A stretch of DNA of 41,593 nt, from contig DATHGT010000051.1 in the NCBI GenBank assembly GCA_035317605.1, positions 1-41,593 on the forward strand. Direction: 5' to 3'. Source of the DNA: DATHGT01 sp035317605 (GTDB taxonomy: Bacteria > Methylomirabilota > Methylomirabilia > Rokubacteriales > CSP1-6). Positions 15,072-23,806 of the stretch are shown one piece after another. The notes under the pieces were generated by a model. The model ran no database searches, had not been told where the DNA came from, and saw nothing but the letters and a program-made list of their open reading frames with translations. Each line of letters begins with the position of its first letter. The first letter of the stretch is position 1. The position numbers were made by a program, and so were the translations under genes.

Positions 15072-16442
15072 TCATGGACCGCGCGGGGCTCGCAACGCGG
15101 GGTCGCGCTCCATGGCCAGCACGGCGGCGAAGGTCTCGACCAGGCTCTCCAGCTCGGGGTTCCCCATCGGGGTCGACAGGCAGCCGAGGCCGGTGATCGA
15201 GATCAGCACGCCGTGCTCCAGCAGCCGGCGGACGATGCGTTGCAGACGAGCCGCTTCCTCGGGCGTGGTCCGCGCGCTGCGGTAGTCGGTCACCTCGCGG
15301 TCGGTGCCGTGCAGCCGGAAGAGCGAGCCCATGCCGGTGACGCCGCCGGCGACGCCCTCGCGCGCGAAGCAGGCCTCGAGGCTCGCCCGCAGCTTGACGC
15401 CCGTCTCGTCGAGCCTGGCGTAGGCGTCCTCGGTCAACAGGCGCATGGCCGCGATCCCGGCCGCCATGGTCACCGGATTGGCGTTGAAGGTGCCGCCGTG
15501 CGGCGCCTTCGGCTGTCCGCCCGTGGGATCGAACACCGACATGACGTCCGCGCGCCCGACCACGGCGCCGACCGGAAATCCGCCGCCGATGATCTTGCCG
15601 AGCGTGGTCACGTCGGGCGTGATCCCGAGCGCGCCCTGCGCCCCGTGATAGCCCACCCGGAACGAGATCACCTCGTCGAAGATCAGCACAATCCCATGGC
15701 GGTCGGTCACCTCGCGCAGCGCGCGCAGAAAGTCGCGCCGCGCTGGCATCAGCCCGACCCGATTGGGTACGGGATCGACGACCACGGCGGCCAGGTGCCT
15801 GGCCTCGCGCTCGATGCGGGCGACCGCGTGCTCGGGGTGATTGAACGGCAAGACGACCACGTCCTCGAGGACCGAAGGCGGGGTGCCGAGCGAGTACTCG
15901 ATGCTCGCCGGCGCGGCGAGGCTGCCCCAGTTCTCGGGCGTGGAGCCGAGACTGACCTCGACGTAGTCGTACGAGCCGTGATAGGCGCCCTCGAACTTGG
16001 CGATGCGGGGCCGCCCCGTGAACGCGCGCGCCCCCTTGACCGCCATCATCACGGCCTCGCTGCCCGAGTTCGTGAAGCGCACGTGCTCGGCCGAGGGCAC
16101 CCGCTCGCACAGGATCGCGGCCAGCTCGATCTCCTCCGGCGTGGGCAGCGGGAACGACGAGCCCTGCGCGAGCCGGCGACTCGCGGCCTCCACGATCGCC
16201 GGATGCGCGTGGCCGTGGATGAGCGCGGTGTAGTTGTTCAGGCAGTCGAGCCGGCGATCGCCCTCGACGTCGGTGACGAAGCAGCCCTCGCCTGACGCGG
16301 CGTACGGCGGATACGGCGACATGTAGACCGTCGTCCGCGTGTTGCCGCCCGGCATCACGCCTTGCGCCCGCGCGAACAGGTCCGACGACTTCGAGCCCGG
16401 CGCGGCCCAGCGACGCGTCTCTCCCAGCGGGGTCGTGGCCAT
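15072..16442 (-). CDS. Class III aminotransferase, glutamate-1-semialdehyde 2,1-aminomutase-like
   Basis: This is a 456-residue PLP enzyme of fold type I. Landmarks are VMPGGNTRTTVYM (GSA-aminomutase style entry), FTNSGSEAVMMAVKGAR (phosphate site), FEGAYHGSYDY, the PLP-aspartate Asp256 in IVLIFDEVISFRVG and the Schiff-base lysine Lys283 in TTLGKIIGGGFPVGA. ATG 16442 is preferred to ATG 16460 because GGAGGA lies just upstream. In true HemL the segment VEPVxGNMG is strongly conserved; here it reads VDPVPNRVG, so a different substrate is likely. It is divergent from the SMP-30 gene with 67 bases between. Confidence 0.85.
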   Translation of the reverse strand: MATTPLGETRRWAAPGSKSSDLFARAQGVMPGGNTRTTVYMSPYPPYAASGEGCFVTDVEGDRRLDCLNNYTALIHGHAHPAIVEAASRRLAQGSSFPLPTPEEIELAAILCERVPSAEHVRFTNSGSEAVMMAVKGARAFTGRPRIAKFEGAYHGSYDYVEVSLGSTPENWGSLAAPASIEYSLGTPPSVLEDVVVLPFNHPEHAVARIEREARHLAAVVVDPVPNRVGLMPARRDFLRALREVTDRHGIVLIFDEVISFRVGYHGAQGALGITPDVTTLGKIIGGGFPVGAVVGRADVMSVFDPTGGQPKAPHGGTFNANPVTMAAGIAAMRLLTEDAYARLDETGVKLRASLEACFAREGVAGGVTGMGSLFRLHGTDREVTDYRSARTTPEEAARLQRIVRRLLEHGVLISITGLGCLSTPMGNPELESLVETFAAVLAMERDPALRAPRGP

Positions 16443-16458
16443 GGAGTCCTCCGCCGGC

Positions 16459-16466
16459 ATTATAAT
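16459..16466. promoter_or_regulatory. Shared -10 element between divergent genes
   Basis: ATTATAAT reads TATAAT on both strands (16461-16466 plus, 16459-16464 minus) in the 67-base gap between the aminotransferase and SMP-30 genes. It is a good -10 box for the SMP-30 gene (leader about 37 bases). For the aminotransferase it would leave almost no leader. No convincing -35 box was seen for either direction. Confidence 0.35.
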
Positions 16467-16509
16467 CGGCCGCTAACCATCCACTCGGACGGGCCCGGAG
16501 GAGGGCGCC

Positions 16510-17526
16510 ATGGACGTGAGCCGACGGACGTTTCTCACTGGCGGTACCGCCGCCGCGACGCTGGCCGTGACGTCGCGCGCCTTCGCGCAATGGCAGCCGA
16601 GCCAGCGCTATCCCGATCCCTCGGTGCAGATCGTCGACGGGAGCTTCGCGCGATACCGACTGGGCCTCGCCAAGGTCGAGCGCCTCGCGACGGGCTTCCG
16701 CTGGTCGGAGGGGCCGGTGTGGTTCGGTGACGGACGCTATCTCGTCTGGAGCGACATCCCGAACAATCGCATGATGCGCTGGGACGAGGAGACCGGGCGC
16801 GCCAGCGTCTTCCGCAAGCCGTCGAACTTCTCCAACGGCAACACCCGCGACCGCCAGGGACGGCTCCTGAGCTGCGAGCACGGCACCCGGCGGGTGTCGC
16901 GCACGGAATACGACGGCACCGTCACCACCGTGGCCGACCGTTACGACGGCAAGCCGCTGAACTCGCCCAACGACATCGTCTGCAAGTCCGACGGCTCGAT
17001 CTGGTTCACGGACCCGCCCTTCGGCATCCTCGGCTACTACGAGGGCTACATCGCCAAGCCGGAGCTGCCCACCAACGTGTACCGGGTCGACGGCAAGACC
17101 GGGCAGATCTCGGTGGCCACCGGCGACGTCAACCGGCCGAACGGCCTGGCCTTCTCCCCCGACGAATCGAGGCTCTACGTGGTGGAGGCCGGCGTCACCC
17201 CGCGGGTCATCGTCGTGTTCGACGTGACCGACGGCGGAACCCGCATCGCCAACAAGCGCAAGTTCATCGACGCCGGACCCGGCACCCCGGACGGCTTTCG
17301 CTGCGACGTCGACGGCAACCTCTGGTGCGGCTGGGGCATGGGCCAGGAGGGACTCGACGGCGTGTCGATCTTCAACCCGGACGCCAAGCTGATCGGCCGC
17401 ATCAATCTGCCGGAGCGCTGCGCCAACCTCTGCTTCGGCGGCACCTACCGTAACCGCCTGTTCATGCCGGCCAGCACGTCGCTCTATTCGCTGTACGTCA
17501 ACACCCAGGGCGCGCCCGGCGGCTAG
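16510..17526 (+). CDS. SMP-30/gluconolactonase-family protein, TAT-exported
   Basis: This is a 338-residue six-bladed beta-propeller hydrolase. The N-terminus MDVSRRTFLTGG is a twin-arginine signal with a cleavage site near AFAQ (residue 27). All four expected metal ligands of the family are visible: Glu67 in RWSEGPVWF, Asn154 in SPNDIVCKSDG, Asn211 in RPNGLAFSPDE and Asp261 in GTPDGFRCDVDG. Members hydrolyse sugar lactones or related esters; the actual substrate is unknown. A strong GGAGGAGG lies upstream of the ATG. The gene ends six bases before a large perfect palindrome, which probably ends its transcript. Confidence 0.93.
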   Translation: MDVSRRTFLTGGTAAATLAVTSRAFAQWQPSQRYPDPSVQIVDGSFARYRLGLAKVERLATGFRWSEGPVWFGDGRYLVWSDIPNNRMMRWDEETGRASVFRKPSNFSNGNTRDRQGRLLSCEHGTRRVSRTEYDGTVTTVADRYDGKPLNSPNDIVCKSDGSIWFTDPPFGILGYYEGYIAKPELPTNVYRVDGKTGQISVATGDVNRPNGLAFSPDESRLYVVEAGVTPRVIVVFDVTDGGTRIANKRKFIDAGPGTPDGFRCDVDGNLWCGWGMGQEGLDGVSIFNPDAKLIGRINLPERCANLCFGGTYRNRLFMPASTSLYSLYVNTQGAPGG

Positions 17527-17531
17527 TGGAG

Positions 17532-17661
17532 CTCGGGGAATTGGTTGACGTCTCCCGGCGGGGGTCGGCTGGCCTGGGTCCTCAAAAAGAGGAGCTTCGC
17601 TCCTTTTTTCTGCGAAATCGGCGCTCGACCCCCGCCGGGAGACGTCAACCAATTCCCCGAG
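17532..17661. repeat. Perfect 36-bp inverted repeat element with terminator core
   Basis: Left arm 17532-17567 and right arm 17626-17661 are exact reverse complements over 36 bases. Each arm starts or ends with CTCGGGGAATTGG and contains TTGACGTCTCCCGG. The 58-base spacer holds AAAAAGAGGAGC-TTC-GCTCC-TTTTTT, an intrinsic-terminator-like hairpin (about 17584-17609) that would work on either strand. The element lies between the SMP-30 stop and the ABC operon promoter. It may be a MITE-like palindromic insertion or a dedicated bidirectional insulator. Confidence 0.85.
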
Positions 17662-17704
17662 AATCATTAGCTGCGCTCGAACTCTGCTGGCTCAACCCGT
17701 CGGC

Positions 17705-17733
17705 TTGACAGGCTCCGACACCGCCGGGAGAAT
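17705..17733 (+). promoter_or_regulatory. Promoter of the peptide ABC operon
   Basis: TTGACA (17705-17710), a 17-base spacer and GAGAAT (17728-17733) form a plausible sigma-70 promoter. It lies between the big palindrome and the binding-protein gene and would give a leader of about 28 bases. Confidence 0.5.
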
Positions 17734-17767
17734 GCGGCCACTCACGACAAGGAGGACTTTCGCGCGC

Positions 17768-19396
17768 ATGCGATCCGTCGCGCTTGGCCTGGCTCTCTTC
17801 TTTCTGGTCGCGGGCGCCGTCACCATGGCGACCGCCGCCGATACGGACACGCTGGTGATCGCGCTCGACACGCTCGGCGCCCAGGTGATGGATCCGATCG
17901 CCGACACGCGGGCGCCGCATGCCCACTATCACGCGCCGATCTGGGACTCGCTGGTCGGATTCGATCTCGACAAGGGCGGGATCGGGCCGGGCGTCGCCGA
18001 GCGCTGGGAGCGATCCGCCGACGGCAAGGCCTGGACCTTCCATCTCCGCAAGGGGCTGCGGTTCCACAACGGTGACCCCGTGACCGCGCACGACGTCAAG
18101 TTCAGCCTGGAGCGGATCATGCTGCCGGAGTCGATCTCGTCCGGCGCCGCCGCGCTCCGGCGCGCGGTGGATCGGATCGAGGTCGTCGACGACCTCACCG
18201 TGCGCGTGCACACCAAGGGCGTCATCCCGCACTACGCCGCGAGCCTCTCGCGCGCCGTGTTCATGGAAGGCACGGTGATGCCGAAGAAGTACATCGAGGC
18301 CGTCGGCACCAAGGGCTTTCGCGAGAAGCCGATCGGCAGCGGGCCCTGGAAGTTCGTGCGCAGCGTGCCCGGCGACCGCATCGACTTCGAGGCCGTGGAC
18401 TACCCCCACTGGCGCGGGACCCCGCAGTTCAAGCGGCTCACCCTGCTGCTCATTCCCGAGCAGAGCACGCGCCTGGCCATGGTCCGCACCGGCGAGGCGG
18501 CGATCGCCAGCATCGGTCCCGACGCGCTCAAGGACGTGCGGGCCGGCGGCATGAAGGTCGTCACGGTGCCGGGGACCATGCAGGCCATCTATCAGTTCTG
18601 GGGACTCTATCGTCCCGAGGTGAAGGGCTCGCCCCTCACCGACGTGCGCGTGCGCGAGGCGCTGTCTCTCTCCATCGATCGGCAGCAGATCATCGACCAC
18701 GTCATGGCCAAGGAAGCGCGCTGGTCGCTGCCCTTCACGGTCTACCGGTACTCGATCGACCTCACGCTTCCGCGCTGGGAAGACTGGTCGAAGACCGCGC
18801 TGCGCTACGACCTGCCGCGGGCCAAGAAGCTCCTGGCCGAGGCCGGCTATCCGAACGGCTTTCGCCTGACCTTCTGGAATACCGCCCTGCCGGGCACGCC
18901 GTTCATGGTGCAGATCGGCGAGGCGGTGGCCGGCTTCTGGGAGAAGCTCGGCGTGAAGGTCGACATGAAGACGGTGGAGTGGGGCGTCTTCGACCCCATG
19001 ACTCGCGGCGAACAGAAGAACCTCATCGGCACCGCCTCGATGTTCCGCACGGCGGGACGGCCGGAGCCCTCTCCGCGGTACCAGGGCACCCTGACCTCCA
19101 AGGGCGTCCAGCACCTCCTCGGTGATCCCAACAACTGCCCCGCGCTCTGCCAGGAAGCGGACAAGGCCTACGAGGCCGTGGTGAGCGAGCGTGACGACGC
19201 CAAGCGGCTGGCCGCCACGGACCGGATGATCGACCTCGCCGCGAAGTCGTGGACGGTGGTGCCGATCATCGAAGGCATGGGGTACTGGGCCGTGAATCCC
19301 AAGCGCGTGGGTTACTTCAAGCCCATTCCCGGCCGCCACGAATTCGGCGACGTCGCCGAGCGCATGCCCCGCCCGGAGCAAAAGCCCTGGCCTTGA
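17768..19396 (+). CDS. Peptide-type ABC transporter substrate-binding protein
   Basis: This is a 542-residue extracytoplasmic solute-binding protein of family 5 (DppA/OppA type). A signal peptide (MRSVALGLALFFLVAGAVT, cleavage near ATAAD) precedes the mature protein. Family segments are AERWERSADGKAWTFHLRKG, FHNGDPVTAHDVKFSLERI, IGSGPWKFVRS, VRVREALSLSIDRQQII-type text near residue 300 and ARWSLPFTVYRYS. ATG 17768 is chosen because AAGGAGG lies upstream and the signal peptide starts there; an upstream in-frame ATG at 17705 falls in the promoter. It is first in a five-gene transporter operon. The ligand cannot be deduced: family members carry peptides, nickel, opines or glutathione. Confidence 0.92.
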   Translation: MRSVALGLALFFLVAGAVTMATAADTDTLVIALDTLGAQVMDPIADTRAPHAHYHAPIWDSLVGFDLDKGGIGPGVAERWERSADGKAWTFHLRKGLRFHNGDPVTAHDVKFSLERIMLPESISSGAAALRRAVDRIEVVDDLTVRVHTKGVIPHYAASLSRAVFMEGTVMPKKYIEAVGTKGFREKPIGSGPWKFVRSVPGDRIDFEAVDYPHWRGTPQFKRLTLLLIPEQSTRLAMVRTGEAAIASIGPDALKDVRAGGMKVVTVPGTMQAIYQFWGLYRPEVKGSPLTDVRVREALSLSIDRQQIIDHVMAKEARWSLPFTVYRYSIDLTLPRWEDWSKTALRYDLPRAKKLLAEAGYPNGFRLTFWNTALPGTPFMVQIGEAVAGFWEKLGVKVDMKTVEWGVFDPMTRGEQKNLIGTASMFRTAGRPEPSPRYQGTLTSKGVQHLLGDPNNCPALCQEADKAYEAVVSERDDAKRLAATDRMIDLAAKSWTVVPIIEGMGYWAVNPKRVGYFKPIPGRHEFGDVAERMPRPEQKPWP

Positions 19397-19405
19397 TTAA
19401 TATGG

Positions 19406-19431
19406 GGGGGAGCGGGCGCCGCTCCTCCCCC
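19406..19431 (+). promoter_or_regulatory. Intercistronic hairpin after the binding-protein gene
   Basis: GGGGGAGCGG (19406-19415) pairs with CCGCTCCTCCCCC (19419-19431) across a 3-base loop with one bulged base. It sits ten bases after the binding-protein stop codon. Such structures often stabilise upstream mRNA or partly terminate transcription, so that binding protein exceeds permease. Confidence 0.5.
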
Positions 19432-19472
19432 AAGCCCCCCCACCGCTCGCCCATGTCGCCGGTGGCTTGAAC

Positions 19473-20390
19473 GTGCAGCGGTACATTTTGCGGCGGCTGC
19501 TCCAGGGCGTGGTGTTGCTGTTCGTGCTGGCCATCATCGTCTTCGCGCTGGCGAGGGTGACCGGCAATCCGGCGGACCTCATGTTGCCCGACGACGCCAG
19601 CGCCGAGGATCGCGCCGATCTCATGCGGACGCTCGGTCTCGACCGGCCGCTCCACGAGCAGCTGTGGACATTCCTCAGCGGCGCCGTCCGTGGCGACCTC
19701 GGCCGCTCGATCCGCTATCGCAAGCCCGCGGTCGAGGTCTTCTTCGAGCGCCTGCCCAACACGCTCACGCTGGTGCCGCTGGCTCTGTTGGGCGCGGTGC
19801 TCGTGTCGATCCCGCTGGGCCTGCTCGCCGCCGTCTACCGCGGCACGATGATCGATCGCGTCTGTAGCACCGTGGCCGTGCTGGGCATCGCGACCCCGTC
19901 GTTCTGGCTCGGGATCGTGCTGATCTACGTCTTCAGCATCACGCTGGGCTGGCTGCCCTCCGCCCGGATGGGCGGCCCGACCCACTACATCCTGCCCGTC
20001 ATCACGCTCAGCGCGTTCCTGGTGGCCGGGATGATGCGGCTCGTTCGCTCGAGCGTGCTGGAGGTGCTCGACAGCGAGTTCGTCAAGCTCGCACGGATCA
20101 AAGGGTTGTCCTCGACGGTCGTCCTCTGGAAGCACTGCCTGCGCAACGCGCTGATCCCCGTGGTCACCCTGTTCGGCGTGTTCTTCGCGCTGCTGGTGAC
20201 GGGAGCGATCGTGACCGAGACGGTGTTCGCGTGGCCCGGCGTCGGGCGCCTCGCCTACGAGGCGGTGATCTTCCGCGACTACCCGCTGCTCCAGGCGTTG
20301 ATCCTGCTGAAGGCCATCATCGTGCTGAGCGTGAACCTCGCGGTGGACGTGCTCTACGCCTACCTCGATCCCCGCGTGCGGTACGCCTGA
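19473..20390 (+). CDS. Peptide-type ABC transporter permease (DppB family)
   Basis: This is a 305-residue inner-membrane permease with six membrane helices. The family opening QRYILRRLLQGVVLLFVLAI and the EAA-type loop EFVKLARIKGLSSTVVLWKH followed by LRNALIPVVTLFG are present. TVFAWPGVGRLAYEAV and the C-terminal DVLYAYLDPRVRY complete the DppB pattern. The GTG at 19473 is preferred, with GGTGG seven bases upstream; a TTG at 19467 is in frame but too close to that signal. It is second in the transporter operon, 76 bases after the binding-protein gene. Confidence 0.93.
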   Translation: MQRYILRRLLQGVVLLFVLAIIVFALARVTGNPADLMLPDDASAEDRADLMRTLGLDRPLHEQLWTFLSGAVRGDLGRSIRYRKPAVEVFFERLPNTLTLVPLALLGAVLVSIPLGLLAAVYRGTMIDRVCSTVAVLGIATPSFWLGIVLIYVFSITLGWLPSARMGGPTHYILPVITLSAFLVAGMMRLVRSSVLEVLDSEFVKLARIKGLSSTVVLWKHCLRNALIPVVTLFGVFFALLVTGAIVTETVFAWPGVGRLAYEAVIFRDYPLLQALILLKAIIVLSVNLAVDVLYAYLDPRVRYA

Positions 20391-20392
20391 GC

Positions 20393-21282
20393 GTGAGCCG
20401 AGTCGAAGCGCCGACGGCGGTGGCGGTCGCGGGGGCCACGGACGAGCGCCCGCGGCTCGATCTCTCGCGGCTGCCGTGGGCGGCGTTCGCGATCATCGCG
20501 CTCATGACGCTGGTGGCGATCCTGGCCCCCCTCATCGCGCCCCACTCGCCCACCGAGCAGTCGCTGCCCGACAAGCTCATGCCGCCCGCGTGGCAGGAGG
20601 GCGGCAGCGCCAGACACCTTTTGGGGACGGACCTGCTCGGGCGCGACGTGCTGAGCCGCCTCGTCTACGGGGCCCGCGTGAGCATGACCGTGGCGCTGGC
20701 CGCGCTCCTGGCCGGCGGCGGCATCGGACTCATGCTCGGCATCCTCTCCGGCTACGTCGGCGGCCGGGTGGACGCATTCATCATGCGGGTGGTCGACGCC
20801 ACCCTCACCTTCCCCACGATCCTCATCGCGCTGCTGCTCACGGTGAGCCTGGGCCAGGGACTCCGGACGATCGTGATCGCGGTCACCGTCATCATCTGGG
20901 CGCGCTTCGCCCGGATCGTCCGCGGCGAGGTGCTGACCGTCAAGGCGCGTGACTTCGTGGCCCTGGCCCGGGTCCACGGCTGCTCGCACCTGCGCATCAT
21001 GGCGATCCACATCGTCCCCAACGTGATGAACACGTTCATGGTGCTGCTCACCCTGCACATCGGGTTCGTGATCGTGGTGGAGGCGTCGCTGTCCTTCCTC
21101 GGCGCGGGCATCGCCCCGCCGACCCCGTCGTGGGGACAAATGGTGGCCGACGGACGCGGCCACATCGCCGGCGCCTGGTGGCTCTCGGTGGTGCCGGGGG
21201 TGGCGATCCTGCTCGTGGTGCTGGCCTTCAACCTCTTCGGCGACTGGCTCCGCGACTGGCTGGATCCCCGCCTGCGCCAGCT

Positions 21283-21286
<4 letters not shown>
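20393..21286 (+). CDS. Peptide-type ABC transporter permease (DppC family)
   Basis: This is a 297-residue permease. An N-terminal cytoplasmic leader of about 35 residues precedes the first membrane helix, as is normal for DppC. Landmarks are HLLGTDLLGRDVLSRLVYGAR, seen as the conserved GTDxxGRDxxSR motif, and the EAA loop RDFVALARVHGCSHLRIM, followed by HIVPNVMNTFMV. VEASLSFLGAGIAPPTPSWG is also typical. The GTG start lies two bases after the DppB-type stop; its own stop overlaps the next gene as GTGA. It pairs with the DppB-type protein to form the channel. Confidence 0.93.
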
Positions 21287-22263
<977 letters not shown>

Positions 22264-23231
22264 TCCGAGCCGAAGCGCTCACCAGACACTTCCCGGTCAC
22301 CACGGGACTGCTGATCGCGCGGACGACGGGACACGTCAAGGCCGTCGACGGGATCGACTTCACGATCGGGCGCCAGGAGACGCTGGGGCTCGTCGGTGAG
22401 TCCGGGTGCGGCAAGACCACGGCGGCCCGGCTCGTACTGCGGTTGGAGCGCCCGACCGCCGGCCGCGTCGTGCTCGACGGTCGCGACGTCCACGCGCTCA
22501 GGGGCGAGGCGCTCGCCGACTACCGCACGCGCGTGCAGGCGGTGTTCCAGGACCCGTGGTCGTCGCTGAATCCGCGCCGGCGCGTCCGCGACACGATCGC
22601 CGAGGCGTTGATCGTCAACCGCCGGGTCACCGCCACGGACGTTCGCGAGCGGATCGCGGAAGTGCTCGAGCAGGTCGGGCTGCCCGCGGACGCGGGCGGC
22701 CGCTATCCCCACGAGTTCAGCGGCGGCCAGCGCCAGCGCATCGCGCTGGCCAGCGCGCTCGCCTCGCGGCCCGAGCTGATCATCCTCGACGAGCCGGTGT
22801 CCGCGCTGGACGTCTCGATCCGCGCCCAGATCATGAACCTGCTCAAGGACCTGCAGGAGCGAGAGCGCCTCGCCTACCTGCTGGTCGCCCACAACCTGGC
22901 CACGGTGCGCTACATCGCGCACCGTACCGCGGTCATGTACCTGGGCCGGATCGTCGAGCACGCCGAGACCGGCGCGCTCTACCGAAACCCACACCATCCC
23001 TACACGAAGGCCCTCTTCGCGGCCTCGCTGCCCGCCGATCCCGATGCGCCCCGCGAGGACACCGTGCTCACCGGCGAGGTGCCGTCGCCGATCGATCCGC
23101 CCGCGGGCTGTCATTTCCACCCGCGCTGCCCGGCGGCCATGGAACAATGTTCGCGGATCGCGCCGGCGCTCAAGGCGGTGGCGCCGGACCATCTCGTGTC
23201 CTGTCATCTGTATTGACGGGGAGGACCTTCG

Positions 23232-23744
23232 ATGCTGAACCTCGGCTCGATCAACTTCGCCGAGGTGATGGCCACCATCGCAGCCTCGCCCAGGCCCGTG
23301 AGCATCCTCTGGCAGACGGACGACACGGTCGCGTTCGTGGCTCGTGGCCGGGTGGGGCGCAGCGAGTTTCACGTCGACCCGAGCGACGAGGTCATGTACA
23401 TGGTCAAGGGCGACATGGCCCTGCACTACCGGACACCCGAAGGTGAGGAGAAGATCCTCACCGTCCGGGAGGGCGAGATCATGCACTGCCCGGCGGGCAC
23501 CCCGCACTCGCCGCGCTTCGCGCCCGACGCGTTCGTGCTCGTGATGGAGCGCAAGCGCCGCCCGGACGAGCGCGACCGGTTCCTCTGGTACTGCGCGGGC
23601 TGCGGCACCGAGCTCTACGAGGCCGTCCGTCACGTCACCGACTACCGCGACGACCCGGTCTCTCGCGTCTACGAGGAGTTCTACGGGAGCGAAGCCAACC
23701 GCACGTGCTCAGCTTGCGGTCAGGTCGCCCCGCGGCTCAGGTAG
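23232..23744 (+). CDS. 3-hydroxyanthranilate 3,4-dioxygenase-like cupin
   Basis: This is a 170-residue cupin with the full 3-hydroxyanthranilate dioxygenase layout. Iron ligands are His47 and Glu53 in FHVDPSDEVMYMVKG and His92 in CPAGTPHSPR. Substrate-binding equivalents Arg43, Arg95 and Glu106 (LVMERKR) are present. Two CxxC pairs (Cys121/Cys124 in WYCAGCG and Cys159/Cys162 in CSACG) match the rubredoxin-like second metal site of bacterial enzymes. Such enzymes open the ring of 3-hydroxyanthranilate on the kynurenine pathway. No other kynurenine genes are near. It lies 15 bases after the transporter ATPase with GGGGAGGA upstream, so a linked substrate is the inference. Confidence 0.85.
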   Translation: MLNLGSINFAEVMATIAASPRPVSILWQTDDTVAFVARGRVGRSEFHVDPSDEVMYMVKGDMALHYRTPEGEEKILTVREGEIMHCPAGTPHSPRFAPDAFVLVMERKRRPDERDRFLWYCAGCGTELYEAVRHVTDYRDDPVSRVYEEFYGSEANRTCSACGQVAPRLR

Positions 23745-23755
23745 CCCCTTTTCCC

Positions 23756-23784
23756 TTGCCAAATACATGGTTGGGCGGTAGAAG
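23756..23784 (+). promoter_or_regulatory. Candidate promoter of the DUF11 gene
   Basis: TTGCCA (23756-23761), a 17-base spacer and TAGAAG (23779-23784) match the sigma-70 boxes at five and four positions. It lies in the 62-base gap before the TTG start at 23807. Confidence 0.4.
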
Positions 23785-23806
23785 GTACGGGGCCACGGGG
23801 CAAACC

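Noticed and set aside
14998..17667. Very long antisense open frame (about 890 codons) crossing the thioesterase-aminotransferase-SMP-30 region
   Set aside because: It mixes text antisense to and out of phase with clearly homologous genes, is arginine/glycine rich without family motifs, and its openness is explained by GC content. The same holds for the other long antisense frames over relA, secDF, queA, the Abhydrolase_10 gene and the SpeE-like gene.
17662..17704. Sequence reading GCGCTCGAACTCTGC resembling a tRNA T-arm
   Set aside because: No acceptor, D or anticodon stem can be built around it. No other tRNA candidate was seen anywhere in the window.
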